Positions 22,684-32,144 are shown, counted from the stretch's first letter. The stretch is 32,711 nt of DNA from CADCUY01 sp964242735 (GCA_964242735.1 CAXTAK010000024.1:1-32711), one strand, 5' to 3'. The notes: generated by a model not told the origin, from the sequence alone. Program-made: numbers and translations.

Positions 22684-25196
22684 GGCAGGCTGGCTCGTTC
22701 GGTCGCGGCCGGCTCGGACACCGGCAGCGACACGGTCATCGTCAGACCTCCGCCGGGGGTGTCCTCAGCGGTCAGCGAGCCGCCCATGGCCTCGACGAAG
22801 CCGCGCGAGACGGCGAGGCCGAGCCCGACGCCGGCGCCTCGGGTGGAGGAGGAGCGGTCGTCCAGGCGCTGGAAGGGCGCGAAGACGCGGTCCTTGTCGG
22901 CGTCGCGCACCCCGGGGCCGCGGTCGACGACGCGCACCTCGACGCGCTGACCCAGGCCGCTGGCGGACAGGCGAACTGGCGTGCCCGTTGGGGAGTGGCG
23001 CACGGCGTTGTGCACGAGGTTGACCAGCACTCGCTCCAGGAGTCCTGGGTCGATGTCGACGTCGGGCAGGTCCTCGGGGACCTCGACGACCAGCTGGTCG
23101 CCGGCGCCGCGCAGGACCGCCCGTGGCAGCACGTCCTCGACGGCGGCGCGCTGGCGGTGGACGGCCAACGCACCCGCCTGCAGCCGGCTCATGTCCAGGA
23201 GGTTGGAGACCACGTCGGCGAGCTGGTCCAGGGACTCCTCCGCTGTGGCGAGCAGCTCGCTGTGCTCCTGCGCCGTCCAGGGCACGTCATCGCTGCGCAA
23301 CGAGCCGACGGCGGCCTTCGCGGCTGACAGGGGGGTGCGCAGGTCGTGGCCGACGGCGGCCAGCAGGGAGGTCCGCAGCCGGTCGACCTGGGTGAGCGCG
23401 GCGGCGTCTCGGGCCTGGGCCTTCAGGCGCCCCCGCTCGATCGAAGCGGCTGCCTGGGCGGCGAAGGCACCGAGGACCCTGAGGTCACCGGCGGCGACGG
23501 CGCGCCCGCGCAGCTCCATGCGCACTTCGTCGGAGACCGGCACCTCGGTCACCCGGGCCCCGGCGCCGGCCTCGCCCGCCCGCTCGACGAGCACCTCCTG
23601 CCCATCGACGCGCTCGTACAGGCGCACCTCCTCCAGCCCGAACAGCTCGCGGGCCCGGGCGAGGAGCGCGGGCAGGGTGCGCTCACCGCGGAGCACGTCG
23701 CCGGAGAGCGTGGCGAGCGTCTCGGCCTCGGCGCGCGAGCGCGCCGCCTGGCGGGTGTGGCGCGCCGCGCGGTCGACGACGGTGGAGACCGCGACGGCGA
23801 CCCCCGCGAAGACCACGAGCCCGAGGAGGTCCTCGGGCCCGGCGATGCGCAGGGAGTACAGGGGCTCGGTGAAGAAGACGTTGGCCAGCAGCGTGGCGGC
23901 CACGGCAGCGCCCAGCGCCGGGTACAGGCCTCCGACGAGGGCGACCACGACGACGGCGGAGAGGTAGAGGAGCAGCTCCGAGCCCTGCGACAGGCTCCCG
24001 CGCAGCCCGGCCAGCGCCAGGGTCAGCGCGGCGAGCAGCGCCACCGCCGTCGCGGCGCCCGCGAGGCGGCGCCGGGGCGTCAGCCCACCGGTGAGACCCG
24101 GAAGGGAGCTGCCCCTTGCCACTTGGTCATGAGTGACGAGGTGGACGTCGATCGAGCCCGACTCGCGCACCACGGTGCCGCTGGTGCTCTGGCCGAGCAG
24201 GGACGCGAGCCGCCCGCGCCGTGAGGCCCCGAGCACGAGTTGCGTGGCGTTCTCCGCGCGGGCGAAGTCCAGCAGGGCGGTGGGGACGTCGTCGCCGACG
24301 ACGACGTGGTACGTCCCGCCCAGCCCTTCCACCAGCGCGCGCTGGCGGGCGAGGGCGTCCGGGGCCGCGCCCTGGAGGCCGTCGCTGCGCGCGACGTGCA
24401 CGGCCAGCAGGTCCCCGCCGGTCTGCCGTGCGGCGATCCGGCACCCCCGGCGGATCAGGGTGTCGCCCTCGGCCCCACCGGTCAGGGCGACCACCACGCG
24501 CTCACGGATCTCCCAGGTGCTCTCGATGCCCTCCGCACGGCGGTAGGCGGCCAGCCCCTCGTCGACCTTGTCGGCCACCCACAGCAGCGCGAGCTCGCGC
24601 AGCGCGGTGAGGTTGCCGACCCGGAAGTAGTTCCCCAGCGCCGCGTCGACCTTCTCCGGGGCGTAGATGTTGCCGTGGGCCATGCGGCGGCGCAGCGCCT
24701 CGGGGCTCATGTCGACCAGGTCGACCTGGTCAGCCGCGCGCACCACCGCGTCGGGAACCGTCTCGCGCTGGGGGACCCCGGTGACCTTGAGCACGACGTC
24801 GTTGAGGGACTCCAGGTGCTGGACGTTGACGGTGGAGACCACGCCGATGCCCGCGGCGAGCAGCTCCTCCACGTCCTGCCACCGCTTGGTGTTGCGCGAG
24901 CCGGGGACGTTGGTGTGTGCCAGCTCGTCGACCAGGACCCACGCCGGCGCCCGGGCCAGCACGGCGTCGACGTCGAGCTCGGTGAAGGTCGCGCCGCGGT
25001 GCTCCACGGTGCGCCGCGGCACCACCTCCAGGCCGACCAGGGCCTCCGCGGTGCGGGGGCGGTCGTGGGTCTCGACGTAGCCGACGACGACGTCGGTGCC
25101 GCGCTCGGCCCGCCGGCGGGCCTCGCTGAGCATGGCGAAGGTCTTGCCGACACCGGGTGCGGCCCCGAGGTAGATGCGCAGGGATCCGCGGGTCAT
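22680..25196 (-). CDS. kdpD: KdpD, potassium/turgor sensor histidine kinase
   Basis: 838 residues, a usual actinobacterial KdpD length. In order: the KdpD domain with Walker A GAAPGVGKT (about 11-19) and VDELAHTNVPGSRN; a Usp domain at about 245-365 (RVVVALTGGAEGDTLIRR, LVLGASRRGRL); four membrane helices of the DUF4118 region at about 380-480, ending near AGPEDLLGLVVFAGVAVAVS; a GAF-like region; DHp with phospho-acceptor His near 617 in GHDLRTPLSAAK; and the HATPase with NLVHNAVRHS and GAGVGLGLAVSRGF. The ATG at 25196 follows GGGAGG on the minus strand. It lies 22 nt after kdpC and overlaps kdpE by 4 nt. Confidence 0.96.
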   Translation of the reverse strand: MTRGSLRIYLGAAPGVGKTFAMLSEARRRAERGTDVVVGYVETHDRPRTAEALVGLEVVPRRTVEHRGATFTELDVDAVLARAPAWVLVDELAHTNVPGSRNTKRWQDVEELLAAGIGVVSTVNVQHLESLNDVVLKVTGVPQRETVPDAVVRAADQVDLVDMSPEALRRRMAHGNIYAPEKVDAALGNYFRVGNLTALRELALLWVADKVDEGLAAYRRAEGIESTWEIRERVVVALTGGAEGDTLIRRGCRIAARQTGGDLLAVHVARSDGLQGAAPDALARQRALVEGLGGTYHVVVGDDVPTALLDFARAENATQLVLGASRRGRLASLLGQSTSGTVVRESGSIDVHLVTHDQVARGSSLPGLTGGLTPRRRLAGAATAVALLAALTLALAGLRGSLSQGSELLLYLSAVVVVALVGGLYPALGAAVAATLLANVFFTEPLYSLRIAGPEDLLGLVVFAGVAVAVSTVVDRAARHTRQAARSRAEAETLATLSGDVLRGERTLPALLARARELFGLEEVRLYERVDGQEVLVERAGEAGAGARVTEVPVSDEVRMELRGRAVAAGDLRVLGAFAAQAAASIERGRLKAQARDAAALTQVDRLRTSLLAAVGHDLRTPLSAAKAAVGSLRSDDVPWTAQEHSELLATAEESLDQLADVVSNLLDMSRLQAGALAVHRQRAAVEDVLPRAVLRGAGDQLVVEVPEDLPDVDIDPGLLERVLVNLVHNAVRHSPTGTPVRLSASGLGQRVEVRVVDRGPGVRDADKDRVFAPFQRLDDRSSSTRGAGVGLGLAVSRGFVEAMGGSLTAEDTPGGGLTMTVSLPVSEPAATERASLP

Positions 25197-25218
25197 GCCA
25201 GCATCGTCCTCCCGGTGA

Positions 25219-25830
25219 TCATCGGGTCCCCCCGAGGGCGTCGACGGCGATGTTCAGCTCCAGCACGTTGACGCGGGGTGCACCCAAGAAGCCCAGGGCG
25301 CGCCCCTGCACGTGCTCCCCGACCAGGGCCTGCACGTCGGCGACGTCGACCCCGCGCGCACGGGCGACCCGGGGGGCCTGCAGCCGCGCGTACTCCGGGG
25401 AGATGTGCGGGTCCAGGCCGCTCCCGCTGGCGGTGAGGGCGTCCGGCGGCACGGCGTCGCCGTCAGGCAGGTCGTTCTCGGCGGTGACGGCTTCGCGGCG
25501 CGCGGCCACCTCGGCGAGCAGCCCCTCGTCCTCGGGCCCGGTGTTGGAGGCCGCGCTGGCGGTGGGGTCGTAGCCGTCCCCGGCGTTCGAGGCCCGGGAC
25601 TGGAAGTACTGCGGCAGCACCTCTCCCGTGTTGGGGTCGGTGAAGGACTGCCCGAGCAGGTCGCTGCCGACCGTGCGGCCGCCGACCTCGATCAGGGACC
25701 CGTTGGCGTTGTCGCGGAACGCCACCTGCCCGATGCCCAGGACCACGAGCGGATAGGCCACCCCGAGCAGCACACTCAGGACCACCAGGGCGCGCACGGC
25801 GGCGAGGAGCTGTGCGGGGAAGGTGCGCAT
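25219..25830 (-). CDS. kdpC: KdpC, stabilising subunit of the K+-transporting ATPase
   Basis: 203 residues. One N-terminal membrane helix (about 11-32, ALVVLSVLLGVAYPLVVLGI) precedes the extracytoplasmic domain. The typical motifs are YFQSRASNAGDGYDPTASAASN and GSGLDPHISPEYARLQAPRVARARG. KdpC helps bind ATP to KdpB and stabilises the complex. Its ATG at 25830 shares one base with the kdpB stop (TGATG). The frame is open far upstream inside kdpB, but the KdpC homology begins exactly at this ATG. Confidence 0.95.
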   Translation of the reverse strand: MRTFPAQLLAAVRALVVLSVLLGVAYPLVVLGIGQVAFRDNANGSLIEVGGRTVGSDLLGQSFTDPNTGEVLPQYFQSRASNAGDGYDPTASAASNTGPEDEGLLAEVAARREAVTAENDLPDGDAVPPDALTASGSGLDPHISPEYARLQAPRVARARGVDVADVQALVGEHVQGRALGFLGAPRVNVLELNIAVDALGGTR

Positions 25831-27932
25831 CAGGATCCGATCCCGAGGAGGTTGCCGACGATCAGGTCGATGACCTTGATGCCGATGAACGGCGTGACCA
25901 GGCCCCCGATCCCGTAGATGGCGAGGTTGCGACGCAGCATCGCCGCCGCGGAGCTCGGTGTGTAGCGGGCACCGCGCAGCGCCAGGGGGATCAGCGCCAC
26001 GATGACCAGGGCATTGAAGATCACCGCGGAGAGGATCGCGCTCTGCGGGGTGGCCAGGCGCATGACGTTGAGGCTTTCCAACCCCGGGTACGCGACGGCG
26101 AACATCGCCGGGATGATCGCGAAGTACTTCGCGACGTCGTTGGCGATGGAGAACGTGGTCAGCGAGCCGCGCGTGATGAGCAGCTGCTTGCCGATCGCCA
26201 CGATCTCGATCAGCTTGGTGGGGTTGGAGTCCAGGTCGACCATGTTGCCCGCCTCCTTCGCCGCGGAAGTGCCGGTGTTCATGGCCACCCCGACGTCGGC
26301 CTGCGCCAGGGCGGGGGCGTCGTTGGTGCCGTCCCCGGTCATCGCCACGAGCTTGCCGCCGGCCTGCTCGGCCTTGATCAGGTCCATCTTCATCTCGGGG
26401 GTGGCCTCGGCGAGGAAGTCGTCGACCCCGGCCTCGGCGGCGATGGCCTGCGCGGTCAGCGGGTTGTCCCCGGTGATCATCACGGTGCGGATGCCCATGC
26501 GGCGCAGCTCGTCGAAGCGCGCGCGCATCCCGGGCTTGACCACGTCCTTCAGGGCGATGACGCCCAGCGCCCGCGCGGGCCCCGCGCCGGGGTCGTGAGA
26601 GGCCACGACCAGAGGGGTGCCGCCGCTGGCGGCGATCTGGTCGACCACGGCGTCGAGCTCGGTCGGCGGGGTGCCGCCCCGCTCGCGCACCCACGCGGTG
26701 ACCGTCGCGGCCGCGCCCTTGCGCACCTGCAGGCCACCTGGCGCGTCCACGCCGCTCATCCGCGTCTGTGCCGTGAAGGGCACGAACGCCAGGTCGGCGA
26801 GCATCTCCTCCTCGCGCTGGCGCGGCGTGAAGCGCTCCTCGACCAGCACCACGACGGAGCGGCCCTCGGGGGTCTCGTCCGCGAGGGAGGCCAGCTGGGC
26901 GAAGTCCGCCAGCTCGTCGACGGGGACCCCGCCGACGGGGTGGAGGTCGTCGGCCTCGCGGTTGCCCAGGGTGATGGTGCCGGTCTTGTCCAGCAGCAGG
27001 GTGTTCACGTCGCCCGCAGCCTCCACCGCGCGCCCGCTCATCGCGAGGACGTTGCGCTGCACGAGCCGGTCCATCCCGGCGATCCCGATGGCCGAGAGGA
27101 GCGCACCGATGGTGGTGGGGATCAGGCACACCACCAGGGCAGCGAGCACGATCAGGGTCTGCGGCGCCCCGGCGTAGCGGGCGAAGGGCTGGAGGGTGGC
27201 GACCGCGAGCAGGAAGACGATCGTCAGGGACGCCAGGAGGATGTTCAGGGCGATCTCGTTCGGCGTCTTCTGCCGCGCGGCGCCCTCGACCAGCGCGATC
27301 ATCCGGTCCACGAAGGTCTCGCCGGGCCTGGAGGTGATCTTCACGACGATCCGGTCGCTGAGCACCTTCGTCCCACCGGTCACCGAGCTGCGGTCACCCC
27401 CGGACTCGCGGATCACCGGGGCGGACTCCCCGGTGATCGCGCTCTCGTCGACGCTGGCGATGCCCTCGACGACGTCCCCGTCGCCCGGGATGACCTGACC
27501 CGCCTCGACGACCACCCGGTCGCCGAGCGTCAGCTGGTCCGCCGGGACGGGCGCCTCGACGCCCTGCGCGTCGAGGCGGCGAGCCACGGTCTCGGTGCGC
27601 GTCTTCCTCAGCGTCTCCGCCTGCGCCTTGCCCCGGCCCTCGGCGACCGCCTCGGCGAGGTTCGCGAAGAGCACGGTGAGCCACAGCCACACCGCGATGG
27701 ACACCGAGAAGGCGCCCGGGTCGAGGACGGCCAGGACTGTGGTGAGGACCGATCCGACCTCGACGACGAACATCACCGGATTGCGCACGAGCGTTCGCGG
27801 GTCGAGCTTGCGGAACGCCTCTGGCAGCGACCTGATGACCTGGGCCGGGTCCAGCAGGCCCCGCCGCGTTGGGGCGGTGGCCTCTGGCTGCACCAGCCCG
27901 GTGGGGTGGGGGCTTTCTGCGGTGACGGTCAT
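25830..27932 (-). CDS. kdpB: KdpB, P-type ATPase subunit for K+ uptake
   Basis: 700 residues. The catalytic subunit hydrolyses ATP to drive high-affinity K+ import by KdpA. The actuator motif TGES is at about 155-160 in DESAITGESAPV. The phosphorylated Asp is at about 315 in LLLDKTGTITLGN. The nucleotide domain has KGAAATV, and the hinge has MTGDGTNDAPALAQADVGVAMN. Seven or so membrane helices fit the family. The ATG at 27932 overlaps the kdpA stop by 4 nt. The N-terminal 25 residues before LLDPAQVIRSLPEAFRKLDP are variable, as in other actinobacteria. Confidence 0.97.
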   Translation of the reverse strand: MTVTAESPHPTGLVQPEATAPTRRGLLDPAQVIRSLPEAFRKLDPRTLVRNPVMFVVEVGSVLTTVLAVLDPGAFSVSIAVWLWLTVLFANLAEAVAEGRGKAQAETLRKTRTETVARRLDAQGVEAPVPADQLTLGDRVVVEAGQVIPGDGDVVEGIASVDESAITGESAPVIRESGGDRSSVTGGTKVLSDRIVVKITSRPGETFVDRMIALVEGAARQKTPNEIALNILLASLTIVFLLAVATLQPFARYAGAPQTLIVLAALVVCLIPTTIGALLSAIGIAGMDRLVQRNVLAMSGRAVEAAGDVNTLLLDKTGTITLGNREADDLHPVGGVPVDELADFAQLASLADETPEGRSVVVLVEERFTPRQREEEMLADLAFVPFTAQTRMSGVDAPGGLQVRKGAAATVTAWVRERGGTPPTELDAVVDQIAASGGTPLVVASHDPGAGPARALGVIALKDVVKPGMRARFDELRRMGIRTVMITGDNPLTAQAIAAEAGVDDFLAEATPEMKMDLIKAEQAGGKLVAMTGDGTNDAPALAQADVGVAMNTGTSAAKEAGNMVDLDSNPTKLIEIVAIGKQLLITRGSLTTFSIANDVAKYFAIIPAMFAVAYPGLESLNVMRLATPQSAILSAVIFNALVIVALIPLALRGARYTPSSAAAMLRRNLAIYGIGGLVTPFIGIKVIDLIVGNLLGIGS

Positions 27933-29611
27933 GGGCGTGCTCCTGGTGCTGAGGTGAGACCTTCGGCGAGGGGGCCCAGCGCCAACGCCGGGAAGTACGT
28001 GAGGCCAGTGACGACGACCAGCACCCCCACCACGAGGGTCACGAACAATCCGGAGTGGGTGGGCAGGGTGCCCACCGAGGTCGGGGTGGGGACCTGGCGG
28101 GCCAGGCTGCCGGCCAGCGCCAGGGCGAAAACGATCGGCAGGAAGCGGCCGACCAGCATGCACAACCCCAGCGTGGCGTTGCCGAACGTCGTGGCGGTGG
28201 TGATGCCCGCGAAGGCGCTGCCGTTGTTGTTGCTCGCCGAGGTGAAGGCGTACAGCGCCTCGCTGAACCCGTGCGCCCCTTCGTTGGCGAGCCCCTCCCG
28301 GAAGCTGGGCAGCGACATGGCGACCGCCAACCCCACGAGGAGCGCGGTCGGCGTGGCCAGGATGTACAGCGCGACGAACTTGATCTCCCGGCCACCGATC
28401 TTCTTCTGCAGGTACTCCGGGGTGCGCCCGACCATCAGCCCGGCGATGAACACCGACAGCGTGGCGATCACGAGGATCCCGTAGAGGCCGGCCCCGACCC
28501 CGCCGGGGGTGACCTCGCCGAACATCATGTTGAGGATCAGCATGCCGCCGCCGATGGCGGTGTAGCTGTCGTGGGAGGAGTTGACGGCACCGGTGGACGT
28601 CGTGGTGGTCGCGGTGGCGAACAGCGCTGACTGCTCGACCCCGAACCGGGTCTCCTTGCCCTCCATCGCTGCCCCCACGGCCTGTGGGACCGTGCCTGGG
28701 TGGGCCACCTCGAAGCCGGTGGTCACGGCCAGGGAGATGCCGAAGACCACGGCCATCGCCCCCAGGATCGCCAGGCCCTGACGCCGGTCACCGACCATCG
28801 TGCCGAAGGTGCGGGTCAGGGCCACCGGGATGAGCAGCAGCAGGAAGACCTGGAGGAGGTTGGTGAGCGGGTTCGGGTTCTCGAAGGGGTGGGCGGAGTT
28901 GGCGTTGTAGTAACCACCCCCGTTGGTGCCGAGCTCCTTGATCGCCTCCTGGCTGGCCACCGGGCCCCCGACGAGGGTCTGGGCGCCCCCGGCCAGGGTG
29001 GTCAGCGTCTGGTCCTGGGCGAGGTTCTGCACCACGCCACCGGCCATGAGCAGCACCGCAGCGACGAGCGAGATGGGCAGCAGGACCCGAGTCACGCCCC
29101 GGACGAGGTCGACCCAGAAGTTGCCGATGCGGTCGGTGCGCGTGCGGGTGAAGCCGCGCACCAGCGCGATGGCGACCGCGAGGCCCACCGCGGCGCTGAG
29201 GAAGTTCTGCACCGCGAGGCCGAGCGCTTGCACCGTGTGTCCCAAGGTCGCCTCCCCGGCGTAGGACTGCCAGTTCGTGTTGGTCACGAAGGAGGTGGCG
29301 GTCTCGAAGGCCTGGCTCGGGGCCACCGGCGGCAGCCCGCGGTCGAGCGGCAGCCGGTCCTGCAGGCGGAGGAGGGCGTAGAGGGCGAGCACGCTGACCG
29401 CCGAGAAGGCCAGCAGGCTGCGCAGGTAGGTCGCCCACGTCTGGTCCGCGTCGGGGTCCACACCGCTGGCGCGATACAGGACCCGCTCGACGCCGAGGTG
29501 GCGGCGCGTGGTGAAGGTGCGGGCGATGTGGTCGCCCACGGGGGCGTAGCAGACCGCCAGCGCGGCCACGAGCACCGCGAGGGCGATGAGGAACGCCGTC
29601 GTGCTGCCCAT
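27929..29611 (-). CDS. kdpA: KdpA, K+-binding and channel-like subunit
   Basis: 560 residues with about ten membrane helices. It provides the high-affinity K+ selectivity filters. The four pore-loop signatures are visible: NTNWQSYAGE (111-120), ELGTNGGGYYNANSAHPFENP (about 226-246), TSTGAVNSSHDSYTAIGGG (about 335-353) and TSASNNNGSAFAG (about 450-462). The ATG shares one base with the kdpF stop (TGATG), and its stop overlaps kdpB by 4 nt, so stoichiometric translation is likely. Confidence 0.97.
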   Translation of the reverse strand: MGSTTAFLIALAVLVAALAVCYAPVGDHIARTFTTRRHLGVERVLYRASGVDPDADQTWATYLRSLLAFSAVSVLALYALLRLQDRLPLDRGLPPVAPSQAFETATSFVTNTNWQSYAGEATLGHTVQALGLAVQNFLSAAVGLAVAIALVRGFTRTRTDRIGNFWVDLVRGVTRVLLPISLVAAVLLMAGGVVQNLAQDQTLTTLAGGAQTLVGGPVASQEAIKELGTNGGGYYNANSAHPFENPNPLTNLLQVFLLLLIPVALTRTFGTMVGDRRQGLAILGAMAVVFGISLAVTTGFEVAHPGTVPQAVGAAMEGKETRFGVEQSALFATATTTTSTGAVNSSHDSYTAIGGGMLILNMMFGEVTPGGVGAGLYGILVIATLSVFIAGLMVGRTPEYLQKKIGGREIKFVALYILATPTALLVGLAVAMSLPSFREGLANEGAHGFSEALYAFTSASNNNGSAFAGITTATTFGNATLGLCMLVGRFLPIVFALALAGSLARQVPTPTSVGTLPTHSGLFVTLVVGVLVVVTGLTYFPALALGPLAEGLTSAPGARP

Positions 29612-29706
29612 CAGAACCGCTCGGGGAACAGCACGGCAGCGAGCATGTAGCCCACCAGCAGGAGCGCGAGGACGCCGCCGACGGCGTCCGCAGGGTCGAC
29701 GGTCAC
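29611..29706 (-). CDS. kdpF: KdpF, small stabilising peptide of the Kdp complex
   Basis: 31 residues from a GTG at 29706: a single hydrophobic helix (VGGVLALLLVGYMLAAVLFPERF region) ending in FPERF, the KdpF hallmark. GGTGGAG lies 5 nt before the GTG. The start overlaps the preceding 27-codon ORF by 4 nt, and the stop shares a base with kdpA. It stabilises the KdpABC complex in the membrane. Confidence 0.93.
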   Translation of the reverse strand: MTVDPADAVGGVLALLLVGYMLAAVLFPERF

Positions 29707-29786
29707 AGCCGCTCCACCCCCCTGGCGAGCAGGAGGAGGAGCGCGAACGCGACGACGCTCAGCCCCACGTAGATCAGGTCGCCCAC
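29703..29786 (-). CDS. 27-aa single-helix membrane peptide, first gene of the kdp operon
   Basis: Codons from a GTG at 29786 give a 27-residue peptide: VGDLIYVGLSVVAFALLLLL forms one membrane helix and a basic/acidic tail ARGVERL ends it. GAGAGG (29794-29799) lies 7 nt before the GTG, an excellent ribosome-binding site. Its TGA overlaps the kdpF GTG by 4 nt (GTGA), as do other pairs in this operon. From memory, similar unnamed peptides ending in RGVERL stand before kdpF in other actinobacteria; I could not check this. It may be a second KdpF-like accessory subunit or serve only as a translational leader. No function is assigned. Confidence 0.7.
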   Translation of the reverse strand: MGDLIYVGLSVVAFALLLLLARGVERL

Positions 29787-29834
29787 AGCACTGCCTCTCG
29801 ACCGGTCGGGAGCACCCGTGCAGGTGCATCGCCG

Positions 29835-29840
29835 TGTCTA
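29835..29840 (-). promoter_or_regulatory. Possible kdp operon -10 box
   Basis: TAGACA on the minus strand, 48 nt before the first GTG. It has no good -35 hexamer at 16-19 bp. That is expected if an activator bound at 29868-29886 (about -40 to -58) recruits the polymerase. Confidence 0.35.
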
Positions 29841-29867
29841 GCCGCCCAGCCGCGGACTCGGGCCGCT

Positions 29868-29886
29868 GCTAACGCATCGCTAACGC
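29868..29886 (-). promoter_or_regulatory. Candidate KdpE box upstream of kdp
   Basis: On the minus strand GCGTTAGCGATGCGTTAGC holds two direct GCGTTAG copies with an 11-bp period, the usual geometry for OmpR/PhoB-type dimers. It lies 27 nt upstream of the TAGACA box. A 17/19-identical element recurs at 32188-32206. Assignment to KdpE is by position and regulator family. Confidence 0.65.
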
Positions 29887-29980
29887 GCGGGACCCGTTTG
29901 CTGATGCGGTTGGTGCGGACGCGATGGCGATCAGGCCCTGCCCGCTGGCTCGGCGCTGACCCACGGCCCACTCAGCACGG

Positions 29981-29999
29981 CCCGGGCACCACACCCGGG
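29981..29999 (-). terminator. Hairpin between kup and the kdp promoter
   Basis: CCCGGG (29981-29986) and CCCGGG (29994-29999) form a 6-bp stem with a 7-nt loop, 67 nt after the kup stop. It has no T tract. It could end the kup transcript before the kdp promoter. Confidence 0.35.
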
Positions 30000-30065
30000 A
30001 CGCCCTTGCGCTCCTGGCGTGGAAACCCGACCGGCGACGCGGACGAAGTCCTGGAGGGAGGAGTG

Positions 30066-32144
30066 CTACACGTCGATGCGGGAGCCGATGATGACCGTGC
30101 GGTCGCGGGGCAGGTCGAACGACTGGGCGGCATCGGCGGCCAGGCGGGAGGTGGCCACGAACAGCCGCTTGCGCCACCGCGGCAAGGGCGCGCTGGCATC
30201 TCGACCCGTCCCGATGCCCAGCTCGATGCTGGACAGGAAGTACGAGGCGTCGCCGAGGTCGATGGGCGACTCCAGCTCCTCCGGGGGCAGGGCGGCGAGC
30301 ACGGCGGGGATGTCCGTGCGCTGCATGTACCCGAAGCGGGCCGTGACGTGGGTGATGCCGTCGTCGCGGTAACCCAGGTCGTCGACGGTGGCGACGTCCT
30401 CATCGGCCACCACGGGCACCTGCGCCGTCTCGACGCAGACGATGACGACGCGGTCGTGGAGCACCCGGTTGTGCTCGACGTTCGCGCGCAGCGCCAGCGG
30501 TGCGCTCTCGCGCCCGCGGTTGAGGAAGACCGCCGTGCCGGGCACGCGGACCACCCGCGGTCGCTGCTCGTGCAGGTCATCGATGAACACCCGCAGCGCA
30601 CCCTCCTCCTGCTCACGGCGTTCGGTGACCAGCCGGCGACCGATCTGCCACGTCGTCATCACGGTGAAGAGCAGGACACCGATGAGCAGCGGCAACCACG
30701 CCCCACTGACGATCTTGGTGAGGTTGGCGGCCAGGAAGAGGCCCTCGATGACGAGGGCGACGCCGCCACCGAGTGCCACCGCCCACACTGGTAGCCGCCA
30801 CTGGTGCAGGGCGACGTAGCACAGCAGCAGGGTGGTGACCACGATCGTGCCGGTCACCGCCATCCCGAAGGCGAACGCCAGGGCGGCGGAGGTCTGGAAC
30901 GCCAGCACCAAGACGATGACCATGACCATCAGCGCCCAGTTGACCCAGGGCACGTAGATCTGCCCGATGGTCTGCGCCGAGGTGTGGATGATCCTCAACC
31001 GGGGCAGGTAGCCCAGCCGCACTGCCTGGCGCGCGACGGAGAAGGCCCCGGTGATGACGGCCTGGGAGGCGATGACGGTGGCGGCGGTGGCCAGCAGCAC
31101 CAGCGGGATGAGCGCCCAGTCGGGGACCAGCAGGAAGAACGGGGCCCGCACGGCGCCGTCCAGCCCGGGGTCAGCCAGTACCAGCGCGCCCTGCCCGAAG
31201 TAGGACAGCACACACGCCGGGTAGACCAGGAAGAGCCACCCCCGGGTGATGGCGGCGCGGCCGAAGTGACCGAGGTCGGCGTACAGGGCCTCCGCCCCGG
31301 TGACGGCGAGCACCACCGCGGCCAGGGCGAAGAAGGCGATCTCGAACCGCCCGGCGAGGAAGCCGAGGGCGTAGGTCGGCGACAAGGCCCGCAGGATCCC
31401 CGGCTCGGCGAGGACCCCACCGAAGCCGGCGGCGCCGATGACGAGGAACCACGCGACCATGACTGGGCCGAACAGCCGACCCACCCGTGCGGTGCCCAGG
31501 CGCTGCCCTGCGAACAGCGCAACGATGATCACCACGGTGATGGGGATGATGAGGACCTCGAGGTCGGGGGAGACCTGCCGCAGCCCCTCCACCGAAGACA
31601 GCACCGAGATCGCCGGGGTGATCATGCTGTCGGCGAGGAACAACGAGGCCCCGAAGATGCCCGCAGCGGTCAGCACGGCGACGGTGCGGGCCGGCGGGGC
31701 GCTGCCCCTGCCGGCTGGGCGCCGGGACCGGCGGGCGACCAGGGTGATCAGCGACAGGATGCCACCCTCGCCGTCGTTGTCGGCCCGCAGCACCAGACCG
31801 ACGTAGATCAACGTGACGATGATCGTGACGGACCAGAAGACCAGGGAGACCAAGCCGTAGAGGTTGTCCGGCGTCAGCGGCACCGGGTGCGGGTCGTCAG
31901 GGTTGAAGATGGTCTGGATCGTGTAGATCGGGCTGGTCCCGATGTCGCCGAAGACGACGCCGAGAGCCCCTAGGGTGGCCGCCGCACCCGCCGGGTGGCG
32001 CCCGGACCCCTCGCGCGAGCCGGACGATGTCGGGACCGGCTCCGACACGGCCCCGCTCGGCACCTCGGCGCCCGCCGTGTGCCGCCCGGTTGTGCTCACG
32101 TGTGTTCCCATCGTCTGCCGCAGCGACCAGTACCAGGACACCAT
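30066..32144 (-). CDS. kup: KUP-family potassium transporter
   Basis: Low-affinity K+/H+ symporter, 692 residues, with about twelve membrane helices and a cytoplasmic C-terminal domain. The family signature GDIGTSPIYT is at 66-75. LRADNDGEGGILSLITLV and LLADSMITPAISVLSSVEGL are also KUP hallmarks. The ATG at 32144 is the first in-frame start. ATG at 32111 (681 aa) and GTG at 32099 are also possible, and none has a clear Shine-Dalgarno. The first 50 or so residues are hydrophilic and not conserved. It precedes the kdp operon on the same strand. The 101-nt gap to the divergent gene at 32246 contains the second GCGTTAG element, so it may also respond to KdpE. Confidence 0.95.
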   Translation of the reverse strand: MVSWYWSLRQTMGTHVSTTGRHTAGAEVPSGAVSEPVPTSSGSREGSGRHPAGAAATLGALGVVFGDIGTSPIYTIQTIFNPDDPHPVPLTPDNLYGLVSLVFWSVTIIVTLIYVGLVLRADNDGEGGILSLITLVARRSRRPAGRGSAPPARTVAVLTAAGIFGASLFLADSMITPAISVLSSVEGLRQVSPDLEVLIIPITVVIIVALFAGQRLGTARVGRLFGPVMVAWFLVIGAAGFGGVLAEPGILRALSPTYALGFLAGRFEIAFFALAAVVLAVTGAEALYADLGHFGRAAITRGWLFLVYPACVLSYFGQGALVLADPGLDGAVRAPFFLLVPDWALIPLVLLATAATVIASQAVITGAFSVARQAVRLGYLPRLRIIHTSAQTIGQIYVPWVNWALMVMVIVLVLAFQTSAALAFAFGMAVTGTIVVTTLLLCYVALHQWRLPVWAVALGGGVALVIEGLFLAANLTKIVSGAWLPLLIGVLLFTVMTTWQIGRRLVTERREQEEGALRVFIDDLHEQRPRVVRVPGTAVFLNRGRESAPLALRANVEHNRVLHDRVVIVCVETAQVPVVADEDVATVDDLGYRDDGITHVTARFGYMQRTDIPAVLAALPPEELESPIDLGDASYFLSSIELGIGTGRDASAPLPRWRKRLFVATSRLAADAAQSFDLPRDRTVIIGSRIDV

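Noticed and set aside
25812..28484. 890-codon open frame on the plus strand opposite kdpB and kdpA
   Set aside because: A shadow frame produced by high GC codon bias. It has no domain, is rich in Arg, Gly and His, and is fully antisense to intact kdp genes.
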